Source of the DNA: Bacteroidales bacterium UBA1187
GTDB lineage: Bacteria > Bacteroidota > Bacteroidia > Bacteroidales > Paludibacteraceae
DNA: 64,000 nt
Assembly: GCA_002309835.1 (NCBI GenBank)
Contig: DBYL01000019.1
Location: forward strand, 7,480 to 71,479
Direction: 5' to 3'
The stretch's first letter is position 1. Every line of letters starts with the position of its first letter. Shown here piece by piece: positions 54,314-61,432 of the stretch. The notes under the pieces were generated by a model. That model saw only the letters and a program-made list of their open reading frames with translations. It was not told where the DNA came from and made no database searches. The position numbers and the translations under genes are program-made.

Positions 54314-55195
54314 ATGGAATATCTATCTGTTAGTCAATTTGCAGAAAAGTACGGAATGAGCGTTCGAACCGCTCGAAATCTTTGCGCCACAGGGAAGATA
54401 AAAGGTGTCTTCTTAACCGGTAAAACATGGAATATACCTGCAGATTCTGTGTTGCCACAGAAGAGAAAGCAGAAAATATCTCCGCTTTTACAACGGCTGC
54501 GTGAAGAAAAAGAGACTAAATTGCATGGCGGTATCTATCATCGTACGCAGATTGATTTAACCTATAATTCCAACCACATAGAAGGCTCGCGTTTAACCAA
54601 AGAGCAGACGCGATATATCTTTGAAACCAACACATTAGGTGTTACCAGTGAGAGTACAAGGATTGATGATATCATAGAAACCATCAATCACTTCCGTTGT
54701 ATTGATTTTGTTATAGACCATGCGATGGATAAAATCACCGAACCGTTTATCAAGCAGTTGCATTTAATACTCAAATCCAATACTGCTGATAGTCAAAAAC
54801 CATGGTTTGCTGTCGGGGATTACAAACGCTTGGCGAATGAAGTTGGTGATAGAGAGACTGTCCAACCTCAGGATGTGCATAACCACATGAAGGTGTTGCT
54901 TTCGGACTATAATGCGCTCAAAGAAGTAGAATTCGATAACATCCTTGATTTTCACGTTCGCTTTGAGCGTATTCATCCATTTCAAGATGGTAATGGACGT
55001 GTAGGACGTTTACTTTTATTATGGCAATGCCTGCAAAATGGGATAGTACCTTTTATCATCACCGATGAATTACGACTATTCTATTATAGAGGCCTTCAAA
55101 ATTGGGGAGAAACCAACGGCTACTTGCGCGACACTTGCCTTACCGCGCAAGATCAATTCACCGCCTTGCTGAATTATTTTAAAATCAAATACTAA
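54314..55195 (+). CDS. Fic family protein with N-terminal helix-turn-helix
   Basis: 293 residues. Residues 1-47 (EYLSVSQFAEKYGMSVRTAR, then GKTWNIP) are an excisionase/MerR-like DNA-binding domain. The Fic domain follows, with the complete active motif H-P-F-Q-D-G-N-G-R-V-G-R at residues 221-232. An inhibitory motif S-N-H-I-E-G (S86 to G91) precedes it, the class II arrangement, where Glu90 blocks ATP binding. Fic enzymes transfer AMP to hydroxyl side chains. The own promoter has an operator-like palindrome. The gene is AT-rich. The target may be the next gene product, or another host protein. Confidence 0.9.
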   Translation: MEYLSVSQFAEKYGMSVRTARNLCATGKIKGVFLTGKTWNIPADSVLPQKRKQKISPLLQRLREEKETKLHGGIYHRTQIDLTYNSNHIEGSRLTKEQTRYIFETNTLGVTSESTRIDDIIETINHFRCIDFVIDHAMDKITEPFIKQLHLILKSNTADSQKPWFAVGDYKRLANEVGDRETVQPQDVHNHMKVLLSDYNALKEVEFDNILDFHVRFERIHPFQDGNGRVGRLLLLWQCLQNGIVPFIITDELRLFYYRGLQNWGETNGYLRDTCLTAQDQFTALLNYFKIKY

Positions 55196-55219
55196 AAATA
55201 TTTTAATTTATTATTGCTT

Positions 55220-55912
55220 ATGAAAAACATATTAGCAAAATTCACAGGTGCCACTGAGGTGTCTGATATTGAGGGAAAAGAGGTAATTCTTAATCAACAG
55301 TTTTGTGAGATGGCAAAAGAATTGCTTTATGGTGGCTATTTTTTGGTAGATGAGAAAAAGAAAATCTATCTGGATGATATTGAATTTTACTATCATGAAG
55401 AAGGAGACGGTAGATTAAAAGATCCGATAATGTATCATACTAATGACCATGAAGGAAAGGAACTGCCATATTATGGACTCGGAAGGTTGAATTTGCACAT
55501 TTCAGGTATAGACGTTACCTTTGAGAATGAAGAAAAACATTATCGTGCATCTTTCCTCATCCGTGGTTTTCATGTGAATGAAGGGGAATACGATGATTGT
55601 TCAACCCATATATATGACGAGTTACTATATATGGGAGTCCCATTTGATAAATCCATAGAAATAGAATGGATAAATATGGATTTGCCAGGAAAAGAGAACT
55701 ATCGACCAAAAGAAGGAGAACGACGTTATAACGTACCAGCAGAAGAGCACTTTAAAATAAACGCGAAAGGCAAGTATGAAAAATATACGCAAATAACAAC
55801 AATTCCTTCGCTCGAGGCTAAAGAATACTTTAAAGCATCTAATAAGGTATATAAACGCTGCGATCGTCCATGGCGTTTTTATAAACCAGGATTACCTATG
55901 AAAAAAATCTAA
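55220..55912 (+). CDS. Protein of unknown function downstream of Fic
   Basis: 230 residues from ATG 55220; the TTG two codons earlier is unlikely. I do not recognise the family with confidence. The segment Y-Y-G-L-G-R-L-N-L-H-I-S-G-I-D-V-T-F followed by A-S-F-L-I-R-G-F resembles hypothetical Bacteroidales proteins that carry G-S-G-I-D-I-T-F and I-L-I-R-G. It is acidic, without signal peptide, and so cytoplasmic. It lies 24 bases after the Fic gene and ends at a strong terminator, so the two form a two-gene unit. A toxin-antitoxin-like or substrate relation is possible. Confidence 0.6.
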   Translation: MKNILAKFTGATEVSDIEGKEVILNQQFCEMAKELLYGGYFLVDEKKKIYLDDIEFYYHEEGDGRLKDPIMYHTNDHEGKELPYYGLGRLNLHISGIDVTFENEEKHYRASFLIRGFHVNEGEYDDCSTHIYDELLYMGVPFDKSIEIEWINMDLPGKENYRPKEGERRYNVPAEEHFKINAKGKYEKYTQITTIPSLEAKEYFKASNKVYKRCDRPWRFYKPGLPMKKI

Positions 55913-55915
55913 TCA

Positions 55916-55939
55916 AGAGGACTCAGTCCTCTTTTTTTA
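55916..55939 (+). terminator. Terminator of the Fic operon
   Basis: AGAGGA / TCCTCT with loop CTCAG, followed by seven T. It is four bases after the stop codon. Confidence 0.85.
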
Positions 55940-55987
55940 TGCTTAATAACTACTCCTAAACTTTTAACAAACTTTAATATAAAATTT

Positions 55988-56018
55988 TTGGAATCCTCCG
56001 AAAAAGCATATACCTTTG
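55988..56018 (+). promoter_or_regulatory. Promoter of the deiminase gene
   Basis: TTG at 55988-55990, 20 bases, TACCTTTG at 56011-56018. Leader about 40 bases. Confidence 0.8.
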
Positions 56019-56066
56019 CGCCGAAAAGTTAAATAACTTATTTATTAACAATTAATTGCAAAGAAT

Positions 56067-57539
56067 ATGATACATGATTCACAGACTGATTTAGTCTTTC
56101 TTCCGAAAGCTCTTCGTCTTCATTTTCCTCGCCTTTACAAAAGCCTCATCGCAGCGCTTGAATTAACACACGTCAAGTATCGGGAGATTCCTTACACAGA
56201 TTCTAAAACTCGTTTATGGGTGCGCGACTGGATGCCGATTTTGGTTGACAAAACCGGCAGTATGGAACAATTGGAATACGACCCTGACTACTTGCGTGCA
56301 CCGCGCTACGCCAAGTATAAACCAGACATGGTCTATATATTGGACGAAATGGGTATCACTCCTTTTCATAATAACATCATCGTGGACGGAGGAAATATTC
56401 TATCGGACAAGAAAGGTCGCGTGTATATGACGGATAAAGTCTTCTTGGAGAACGCACATATACCACGTGAGCAACTCATTAACTACCTTAAACAAATTCT
56501 CAACACACGCTCCATCCATTTCCTGCATTGGGACAAATCCGATATGTATGGTCACGTGGACGGAATGATGGCTATTACGGATGATGGCACGCCTATTACC
56601 GACCTTAGTTGGGAATACCTCAATTTCCTGCGCGTAGGCAATAAAATATTCATGGCGCAACTCGGCAAACCATCCGATGCACCTGCCTTCAAACGTATTC
56701 AAGAGGCTTTTCCTCACTGTATCGTATATCCGATTCAGCATGTGCAATCCCTCACTCGGCTTGGCGGAGGACTACATTGCGCTACTTGGAACACCGTTGA
56801 AAAATGTTATCAAAACGCAAAAGTTTTCAAACCATCCAAACGTCATCCGTTTAACCCATTTACGTCAGATGCCATGTCTGACGAGCGCCTGCGCGCGGTC
56901 GTTGAATATTCTCACGGACAGCCTTTAGAGGATAGCGAATGGGATGCCCTATTAAATGCTTTTTATACATGGAGCGGAGAATGGTTAAATTCTGAACTCT
57001 CCTATCGTGAAATGGTGAAGTCTATTTACGCAACCTTATCCGAACAGCAGCTTCCGTTCTTCGAAGACCATGATTTCGTAGAAACCCTTTGCAATCATCT
57101 CTATAGCTACCTTATTGACATCCCAAAACTTTTTATTCTGGAAAATAGCAAATGGGACTCCGGTTGTATCTATTATCCAACTGTTCATTTCAAGGACACA
57201 GATGCTTTGCTTACATCTTTCGAAATGAAGTTTGGATACCGTGAAATGAGTTATCTTGAGGAAATGATAATAACCGAAACGGTTGAAGAAGAAGCGAAGA
57301 AGACCGTTAACCGCGAAAAAGGCATTGTATATGTGCTCTATTACAAGAACGACAAGCGTCGCGTTTGTCCTCATAGATACACCTTTACAGCCTGCAAAGG
57401 CGATACGCACATTAAAGTTATCATGTATTGGGATTCACCTATTACCAACCTGCCCATCTCCAAATATGCTCAACAAGCATGCTTCGATATTTCGTTCTTT
57501 GAAAATTGTGTAAAAGATGATTCCAACATGCCATTTTAA
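56067..57539 (+). CDS. Agmatine / peptidylarginine deiminase family protein with a C-terminal extension
   Basis: 490 residues, no signal peptide. The guanidino-modifying fold of the agmatine deiminase and Porphyromonas peptidylarginine deiminase family is visible: R-D-W-M-P (53-57), V-D-G-G-N (106-110), H-V-D-G (163-166) and G-G-G-L-H-C-A-T with the nucleophile Cys238. Known AguA proteins are about 350-370 residues. Here some 250 residues follow the Cys, including a helical part and a region rich in Lys and Glu, with no domain I recognise. The substrate is uncertain. The gene is AT-rich and followed one base later by a 59-residue ORF. Confidence 0.8.
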   Translation: MIHDSQTDLVFLPKALRLHFPRLYKSLIAALELTHVKYREIPYTDSKTRLWVRDWMPILVDKTGSMEQLEYDPDYLRAPRYAKYKPDMVYILDEMGITPFHNNIIVDGGNILSDKKGRVYMTDKVFLENAHIPREQLINYLKQILNTRSIHFLHWDKSDMYGHVDGMMAITDDGTPITDLSWEYLNFLRVGNKIFMAQLGKPSDAPAFKRIQEAFPHCIVYPIQHVQSLTRLGGGLHCATWNTVEKCYQNAKVFKPSKRHPFNPFTSDAMSDERLRAVVEYSHGQPLEDSEWDALLNAFYTWSGEWLNSELSYREMVKSIYATLSEQQLPFFEDHDFVETLCNHLYSYLIDIPKLFILENSKWDSGCIYYPTVHFKDTDALLTSFEMKFGYREMSYLEEMIITETVEEEAKKTVNREKGIVYVLYYKNDKRRVCPHRYTFTACKGDTHIKVIMYWDSPITNLPISKYAQQACFDISFFENCVKDDSNMPF

Positions 57540-57540
57540 T

Positions 57541-57720
57541 ATGAAACCCGAATACGTTGATGAAATGAGCCTCGACGAAGTGACCGCCATCAAACACAAA
57601 GCCGCGTGTGTTTGGAAATTAGTAGGCAGCAATTATTCAAAAGAGCAATTAGACAAATATTGTTCTCTTTATGGCATCACACCCGAACAAGCACTCCAAT
57701 GGAAATACTATTGGTTATAA
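57541..57720 (+). CDS. Small protein after the deiminase gene
   Basis: 59 residues from ATG 57541 (MKPEYVDEMSLDEVTAIKHK). It begins one base after the deiminase stop, so it is likely translated with it. The sequence looks helical with an acidic start and aromatic end (QALQWKYYWL). A Y-S-K-E-Q-L-D-K-Y-C segment looks like a short helix-turn. No family is recognised. It could be an accessory subunit of the deiminase. Confidence 0.55.
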   Translation: MKPEYVDEMSLDEVTAIKHKAACVWKLVGSNYSKEQLDKYCSLYGITPEQALQWKYYWL

Positions 57721-57775
57721 ACACAAATCACAATTAAAACCGACGGGGCGATGGGATATAACAGCCGCAAAATGT

Positions 57776-58426
57776 ATGAAAAAGTTACTTTCAATTTTAA
57801 TCGTAATGATGTCGCTTTCAGCGATTTGTAATGCCGAAGAATATAATTTTGAGGATTATATTTATCCCTTTGGCAATCGGACATTTAACACCTTGGACGC
57901 TAACGGAAAAACGATTTCCATGAGTGAATATAGCTTCCAATCCGAGTATTATGACAATTATATTGTCGAAGAAGTGTATATCGGCATGGGAATGCAGTCC
58001 GCAACAAATTATTATCGCTATCGTATAGTAGATAATGCCGTTGTTTCCGACCTTCAAATCATGCGGAATAAGTTAACCGGAAGCACCAAATATCAAGACA
58101 AAAGAACGCTTTTTGCTTTCCCGGGTGAAGACAAACCCTATACATGGTCTGAAACAGAAAAAGACCAGAAAATAGACGGCAAATCCGAATATGTTTTCGT
58201 CATGTTCTTGGGGGCAAAAGTAAAAGCCGTAAAAATTACGGAGAACATTACTTACATTGTGAATAATGTGAAGCACAAGCACCAAAGGAAAAGTTATTGG
58301 ATAGAAGGTTACGGACGAGTGGTCACGTACTATCGCATGGAAGACGGTAAAGAGCGTATTCAGTCTATCGCCGAAATGCCTGTTGCATTTTACGGCGTAA
58401 CCGAGATTTCTTCTCCGGCAAAGTAA
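57776..58426 (+). CDS. Secreted protein of unknown function
   Basis: 216 residues from ATG 57776. A standard signal peptide (MKKLLSILIVMMSLSAICNA) follows this ATG; the frame before it overlaps the small upstream gene and is rejected. The mature part is rich in Tyr, Lys and Glu with repeated beta-type stretches (RTFNTLDANGKTISMSEYSF, TYIVNNVKHKHQRKSYWIEG). There is no Cys in the mature chain. Unknown function. It is 55 bases after the 59-residue gene and may be co-transcribed from 55988. Confidence 0.6.
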   Translation: MKKLLSILIVMMSLSAICNAEEYNFEDYIYPFGNRTFNTLDANGKTISMSEYSFQSEYYDNYIVEEVYIGMGMQSATNYYRYRIVDNAVVSDLQIMRNKLTGSTKYQDKRTLFAFPGEDKPYTWSETEKDQKIDGKSEYVFVMFLGAKVKAVKITENITYIVNNVKHKHQRKSYWIEGYGRVVTYYRMEDGKERIQSIAEMPVAFYGVTEISSPAK

Positions 58427-58726
58427 ACGCAAAATAGACATTATTGTATATAGGTTTCATAGGGATTGCCTCCGAGATTACCCCGTAATAACCCCGACTC
58501 GATTCTCTCTCGATTCTGTCTCGCCAGTCTGATTTTGATATATAATCCTGCAATCGGCGGCGGGTGCGCATAAGGGTAAGTGTTGAGGCGGATGCAGGGC
58601 GGAACGTATCATCCTATACCCTATATATACTTTAGTATATATCCCGTGATTTTGAAATATTTATATTTGCAAATTATTTGCATATATGCAAAATTTTTCG
58701 TACCTTTGCAGCCGCAAAAGTAAAAG
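58427..58726 (+). other. Intergenic region before gtrA
   Basis: 300 bases. The first 130 are GC-richer than the flanking AT-rich DNA and contain two copies of CTCGATTCT (58498-58506 and 58509-58517). A stem ATATATAC / GTATATAT with loop TTTA lies at 58623-58642. The gtrA promoter is at 58678. A minus-strand frame of 68 codons exists here, but is not credible as a gene. Confidence 0.5.
58678..58708 (+). promoter_or_regulatory. Promoter of gtrA
   Basis: TTG at 58678-58680, 20 bases, TACCTTTG at 58701-58708. The 16-base palindrome TTTGCATATATGCAAA at 58677-58692 includes the -33 box. Confidence 0.8.
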
Positions 58727-59236
58727 ATGAACCGATTAGCGCAGATAATAACCAAAATCATCGATTTTTTCTATCCTCCCTTCCGCAAAGTCATGTCGGA
58801 GCAGCTCTTCCGTTATGCGGCCTGCGGCGGCGGAAACATGGTGCTTGATTGGGTGCTCTATTTCTTGATTTATAACTTTGTTATAGGTCATGATTTGGTA
58901 TACATTACCCTTCCCTTCAGGGAGGGGACAGGGGTAGGCTTATGCCTCACCCCTCATATCGCTACTCTTTGTATCGTCTTCCCCATCACTCTGCTCACCG
59001 GTTTCTGGCTTCAGAAATATGTCACTTTCACCGCTTCCCAACTCAACGGTTGGCGGCAATTCTTCCGTTACGTCACTATCGTAGCGCTCAATCTTGCGGT
59101 GAACTATTTCGGCCTCAAACTGTGCGTTGAAGTATGGGGTTGGTATCCGACGCCGAGTAAGATGGTGATCACCTTAATCACGGTAGCCATCAGCTATTTA
59201 GGACAAAAATACTACTCTTTTCGAGTAAAAAAGTAA
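58727..59236 (+). CDS. GtrA family membrane protein
   Basis: 169 residues with four hydrophobic helices (residues about 37-52, 78-95, 112-130 and 138-160). R-Y-A-A-C-G-G-G-N-M near residue 29 and the ending YLGQKYYSFR are family landmarks. GtrA proteins are thought to flip polyprenyl-linked sugars for surface glycan decoration. Residues about 61-76 (TLPFREGTGVGLCLTP) are hydrophilic and encoded by a GC-rich palindromic element (58908-58954) that is foreign to the family pattern, so an in-frame insertion lies between the first two helices. Confidence 0.85.
   Translation: MNRLAQIITKIIDFFYPPFRKVMSEQLFRYAACGGGNMVLDWVLYFLIYNFVIGHDLVYITLPFREGTGVGLCLTPHIATLCIVFPITLLTGFWLQKYVTFTASQLNGWRQFFRYVTIVALNLAVNYFGLKLCVEVWGWYPTPSKMVITLITVAISYLGQKYYSFRVKK
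58908..58954 (+). repeat. GC-rich palindromic element inside gtrA
   Basis: Two adjoining inverted repeats: CCCTTCCCT / AGGGAGGGG around TC, then AGGGGTAGGC / GCCT-C-ACCCCT around TTAT. The element has the look of a small intergenic palindromic repeat, and keeps the reading frame open. Confidence 0.6.
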
Positions 59237-59242
59237 AAATAT

Positions 59243-59273
59243 TTGCATATATGCAAAAAAAAATGTAACTTTG
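59243..59273 (+). promoter_or_regulatory. Promoter of the fucose-isomerase-like gene
   Basis: TTG at 59243-59245, 20 bases, TAACTTTG at 59266-59273. The same palindrome TTTGCATATATGCAAA (59242-59257) as in the gtrA promoter, in the same position. Confidence 0.8.
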
Positions 59274-59299
59274 CAGCGTAATTTTAAAATTATATAACC

Positions 59300-60388
59300 A
59301 TGTTACACACCTTATGCTCCAACCTCCATACAGAGGTATCCGGTATGCCTTTCAAGGTAGCGGATTCGTTTCTCAATGAAAATCAAGTGATTGCGGTTCT
59401 TTCCGGAGGAACGGAAGCGCAGTTCATAGATCTAATCAGACAGAAGAAGATTGACCTCAAGCGCCCTGTTTATCTGATGGTCAGCGAGTATAGCAACTCG
59501 TTGCCTGCAGCGCTGGAGATCCTGAGTTTCATCCGTCAGCGTGACGGCTTGGCGAAGATCATGCAGAATGCCGCTGATACAGCCTTCCCGGATCCGAGTG
59601 AGACTGACTCGTTGACGCGCGTGCCGCTGGCTAAAGTGCTGAAGAACGAGAAGAAGTTGCGTCTGGGTGTAATAGGTATGCCTTCCGACTGGCTCATCGC
59701 TTCGAGTGTGGATTACAAAGAGGTGCTCAAAGAGATGAACTGCGAGTTGATAGATATCCCATTCACGGAGCTCTCTAGCCTTGGCGAAGTAGACCCGGGA
59801 ATGAAGGGTGCTGAGGCTATCTACGAGCGCCTCAAAGAGATCATCGCAAAGAATAAACTGGACGGAATCACCGTGCGTTGCTTTGACCTCTTCAAGACCG
59901 TTAAGAATACCGGTTGTATCGCTATCAGCAAACTCAATGACGAGGGTATTCCTGCCGGCTGCGAGAGCGATATCCCTGTGCTGCTGACGAAGATCGCTTG
60001 TAAGCAACTGACTGGCGAACTTGGCTTTATGGGCAACCCTGCGCGTATCCAACCGGATGGCCAGATCTTGCTGGCGAAATGTACTATTCCGTTGAGCATG
60101 ACCGAGAACCATGAGTTCACCACGCATTTCGAATCGGGTATCGGTGTCGCCATTCATGGCGAAGTACCTGCTGGTGACTACACATTGGTAAAACTCAGCC
60201 ACGACATGAAGCGTCTCTTGGCGGTTAATGTTACCGTTACGCACTGCCAGTATGAGAAGAACATGTGCCGCACGCAAATATGGATCCAAACGACGCCAAT
60301 CGTAAGCCAGTACTTGCTTACCTCGCCGATTGCGAACCACCATATTCTCATCAAGGGCCATCATGCCGCTAAATTCTGGAGAGACTAA
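59300..60388 (+). CDS. L-fucose/L-arabinose isomerase-like protein
   Basis: 362 residues, no signal peptide. The arrangement is that of sugar isomerases of the fucose/arabinose group: an N-terminal Rossmann-like part (VIAVLSGGTEAQFIDLIRQK), a middle with KLRLGVIGMPSDWLIASSVD, GITVRCFDLFKTVKNTGCIA and E-S-D-I-P-V-L-L-T, and a C-terminal beta part (HGEVPAGDYTLVKLSHDMKR). It is shorter than FucI or AraA (about 500-590). Isomerase activity is not proven, and the substrate is unknown. fbaA lies 43 bases downstream. Confidence 0.72.
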   Translation: MLHTLCSNLHTEVSGMPFKVADSFLNENQVIAVLSGGTEAQFIDLIRQKKIDLKRPVYLMVSEYSNSLPAALEILSFIRQRDGLAKIMQNAADTAFPDPSETDSLTRVPLAKVLKNEKKLRLGVIGMPSDWLIASSVDYKEVLKEMNCELIDIPFTELSSLGEVDPGMKGAEAIYERLKEIIAKNKLDGITVRCFDLFKTVKNTGCIAISKLNDEGIPAGCESDIPVLLTKIACKQLTGELGFMGNPARIQPDGQILLAKCTIPLSMTENHEFTTHFESGIGVAIHGEVPAGDYTLVKLSHDMKRLLAVNVTVTHCQYEKNMCRTQIWIQTTPIVSQYLLTSPIANHHILIKGHHAAKFWRD

Positions 60389-60431
60389 AAATCACAAATC
60401 ATCAATCACAAATAAATTTTAATTTTTCATT

Positions 60432-61430
60432 ATGGTAAGTTATAAGGAATTAGGCCTTGTGAACACCCGTGAGATGTTTGCTAAGGCTATCAAGGGTGGC
60501 TATGCTATCCCCGCTTTCAATTTCAACAACATGGAGCAGCTCCAGGCTATCATCAAAGCCGCTGCTGAGACTAAGTCTCCGGTTATTCTTCAGGTGTCCA
60601 AAGGTGCGCGTAACTATGCGAACCAGACCCTTCTCCGTTACATGGCTCAAGGTGCTGTAGAGTACGCTAAAGAGCTGGGTTGGGAGAAACCGCAGATCGT
60701 GCTGCACCTCGACCACGGAGATAGCTTCGAGCTCTGCAAGAGCTGCGTGGACTTCGGTTTCTCGAGTGTCATGATCGATGCTTCTGCGCTGCCTTATGAG
60801 GAGAATATCGCCCTCACCAAGAAAGTTGTTGAGTACGCTCATCAGTTTGATGTAACCGTTGAGGCTGAGCTCGGCGTTCTCGCCGGTGTAGAGGATGAGG
60901 TTTCCTCTGCTGTCAGCCATTATACCAAGCCGGAAGAGGTAGTTGACTTCGCTACCCGTACGGGCTGCGATAGCCTTGCTATCTCCATTGGTACCAGCCA
61001 CGGTGCTTATAAGTTCACTCCGGAGCAGTGTACGCGTGACCCGAAGACCGGTAAACTCGTGCCTCCTCCATTGGCTTTCGACGTGCTTGACGCTATCATG
61101 GAGCAGCTTCCTGGCTTCCCGATCGTTCTCCACGGCTCGTCTTCCGTTCCGCAGGAGTACGTAGATATCATCAATCATTTCGGTGGCAAACTGCCTGACG
61201 CAGTAGGTATTCCTGAGGAGCAACTCCGTAAGGCTTCCGAGAGCGCTGTTTGCAAGATCAACATCGACTCTGATAGCCGTCTGGCCTTCACCGCTGCTGT
61301 GCGCAAAGTGCTGGCTGAGAAACCGGGTGAGTTCGATCCGCGTAAATACTGCGGCGTAGCTCGTGACTACATGGAGGATCTGTATAAGCATAAGATCATC
61401 GACGTGCTTGGTTCGGACGGAAAGGCATAA
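60432..61430 (+). CDS. fbaA: Fructose-bisphosphate aldolase, class II
   Basis: 332 residues. The zinc-binding and catalytic parts are visible: YAIPAFNFNNMEQLQAIIKA, I-V-L-H-L-D-H-G-D, VEAELGVLAGVEDEV, A-I-S-I-G-T-S-H-G-A-Y and PIVLHGSSSVPQEYVD. It cleaves fructose 1,6-bisphosphate in glycolysis and acts in reverse in gluconeogenesis. The codon use is that of an abundant protein. It has no promoter of its own that I can see, and probably follows the gene before it. The CoA transferase starts two bases after its stop. Confidence 0.95.
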   Translation: MVSYKELGLVNTREMFAKAIKGGYAIPAFNFNNMEQLQAIIKAAAETKSPVILQVSKGARNYANQTLLRYMAQGAVEYAKELGWEKPQIVLHLDHGDSFELCKSCVDFGFSSVMIDASALPYEENIALTKKVVEYAHQFDVTVEAELGVLAGVEDEVSSAVSHYTKPEEVVDFATRTGCDSLAISIGTSHGAYKFTPEQCTRDPKTGKLVPPPLAFDVLDAIMEQLPGFPIVLHGSSSVPQEYVDIINHFGGKLPDAVGIPEEQLRKASESAVCKINIDSDSRLAFTAAVRKVLAEKPGEFDPRKYCGVARDYMEDLYKHKIIDVLGSDGKA

Positions 61431-61432
61431 GT

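Noticed and set aside
58365..58571. Minus-strand 68-codon frame before gtrA
   Set aside because: It overlaps the end of the 57776 gene, has no promoter, and its composition looks non-coding.
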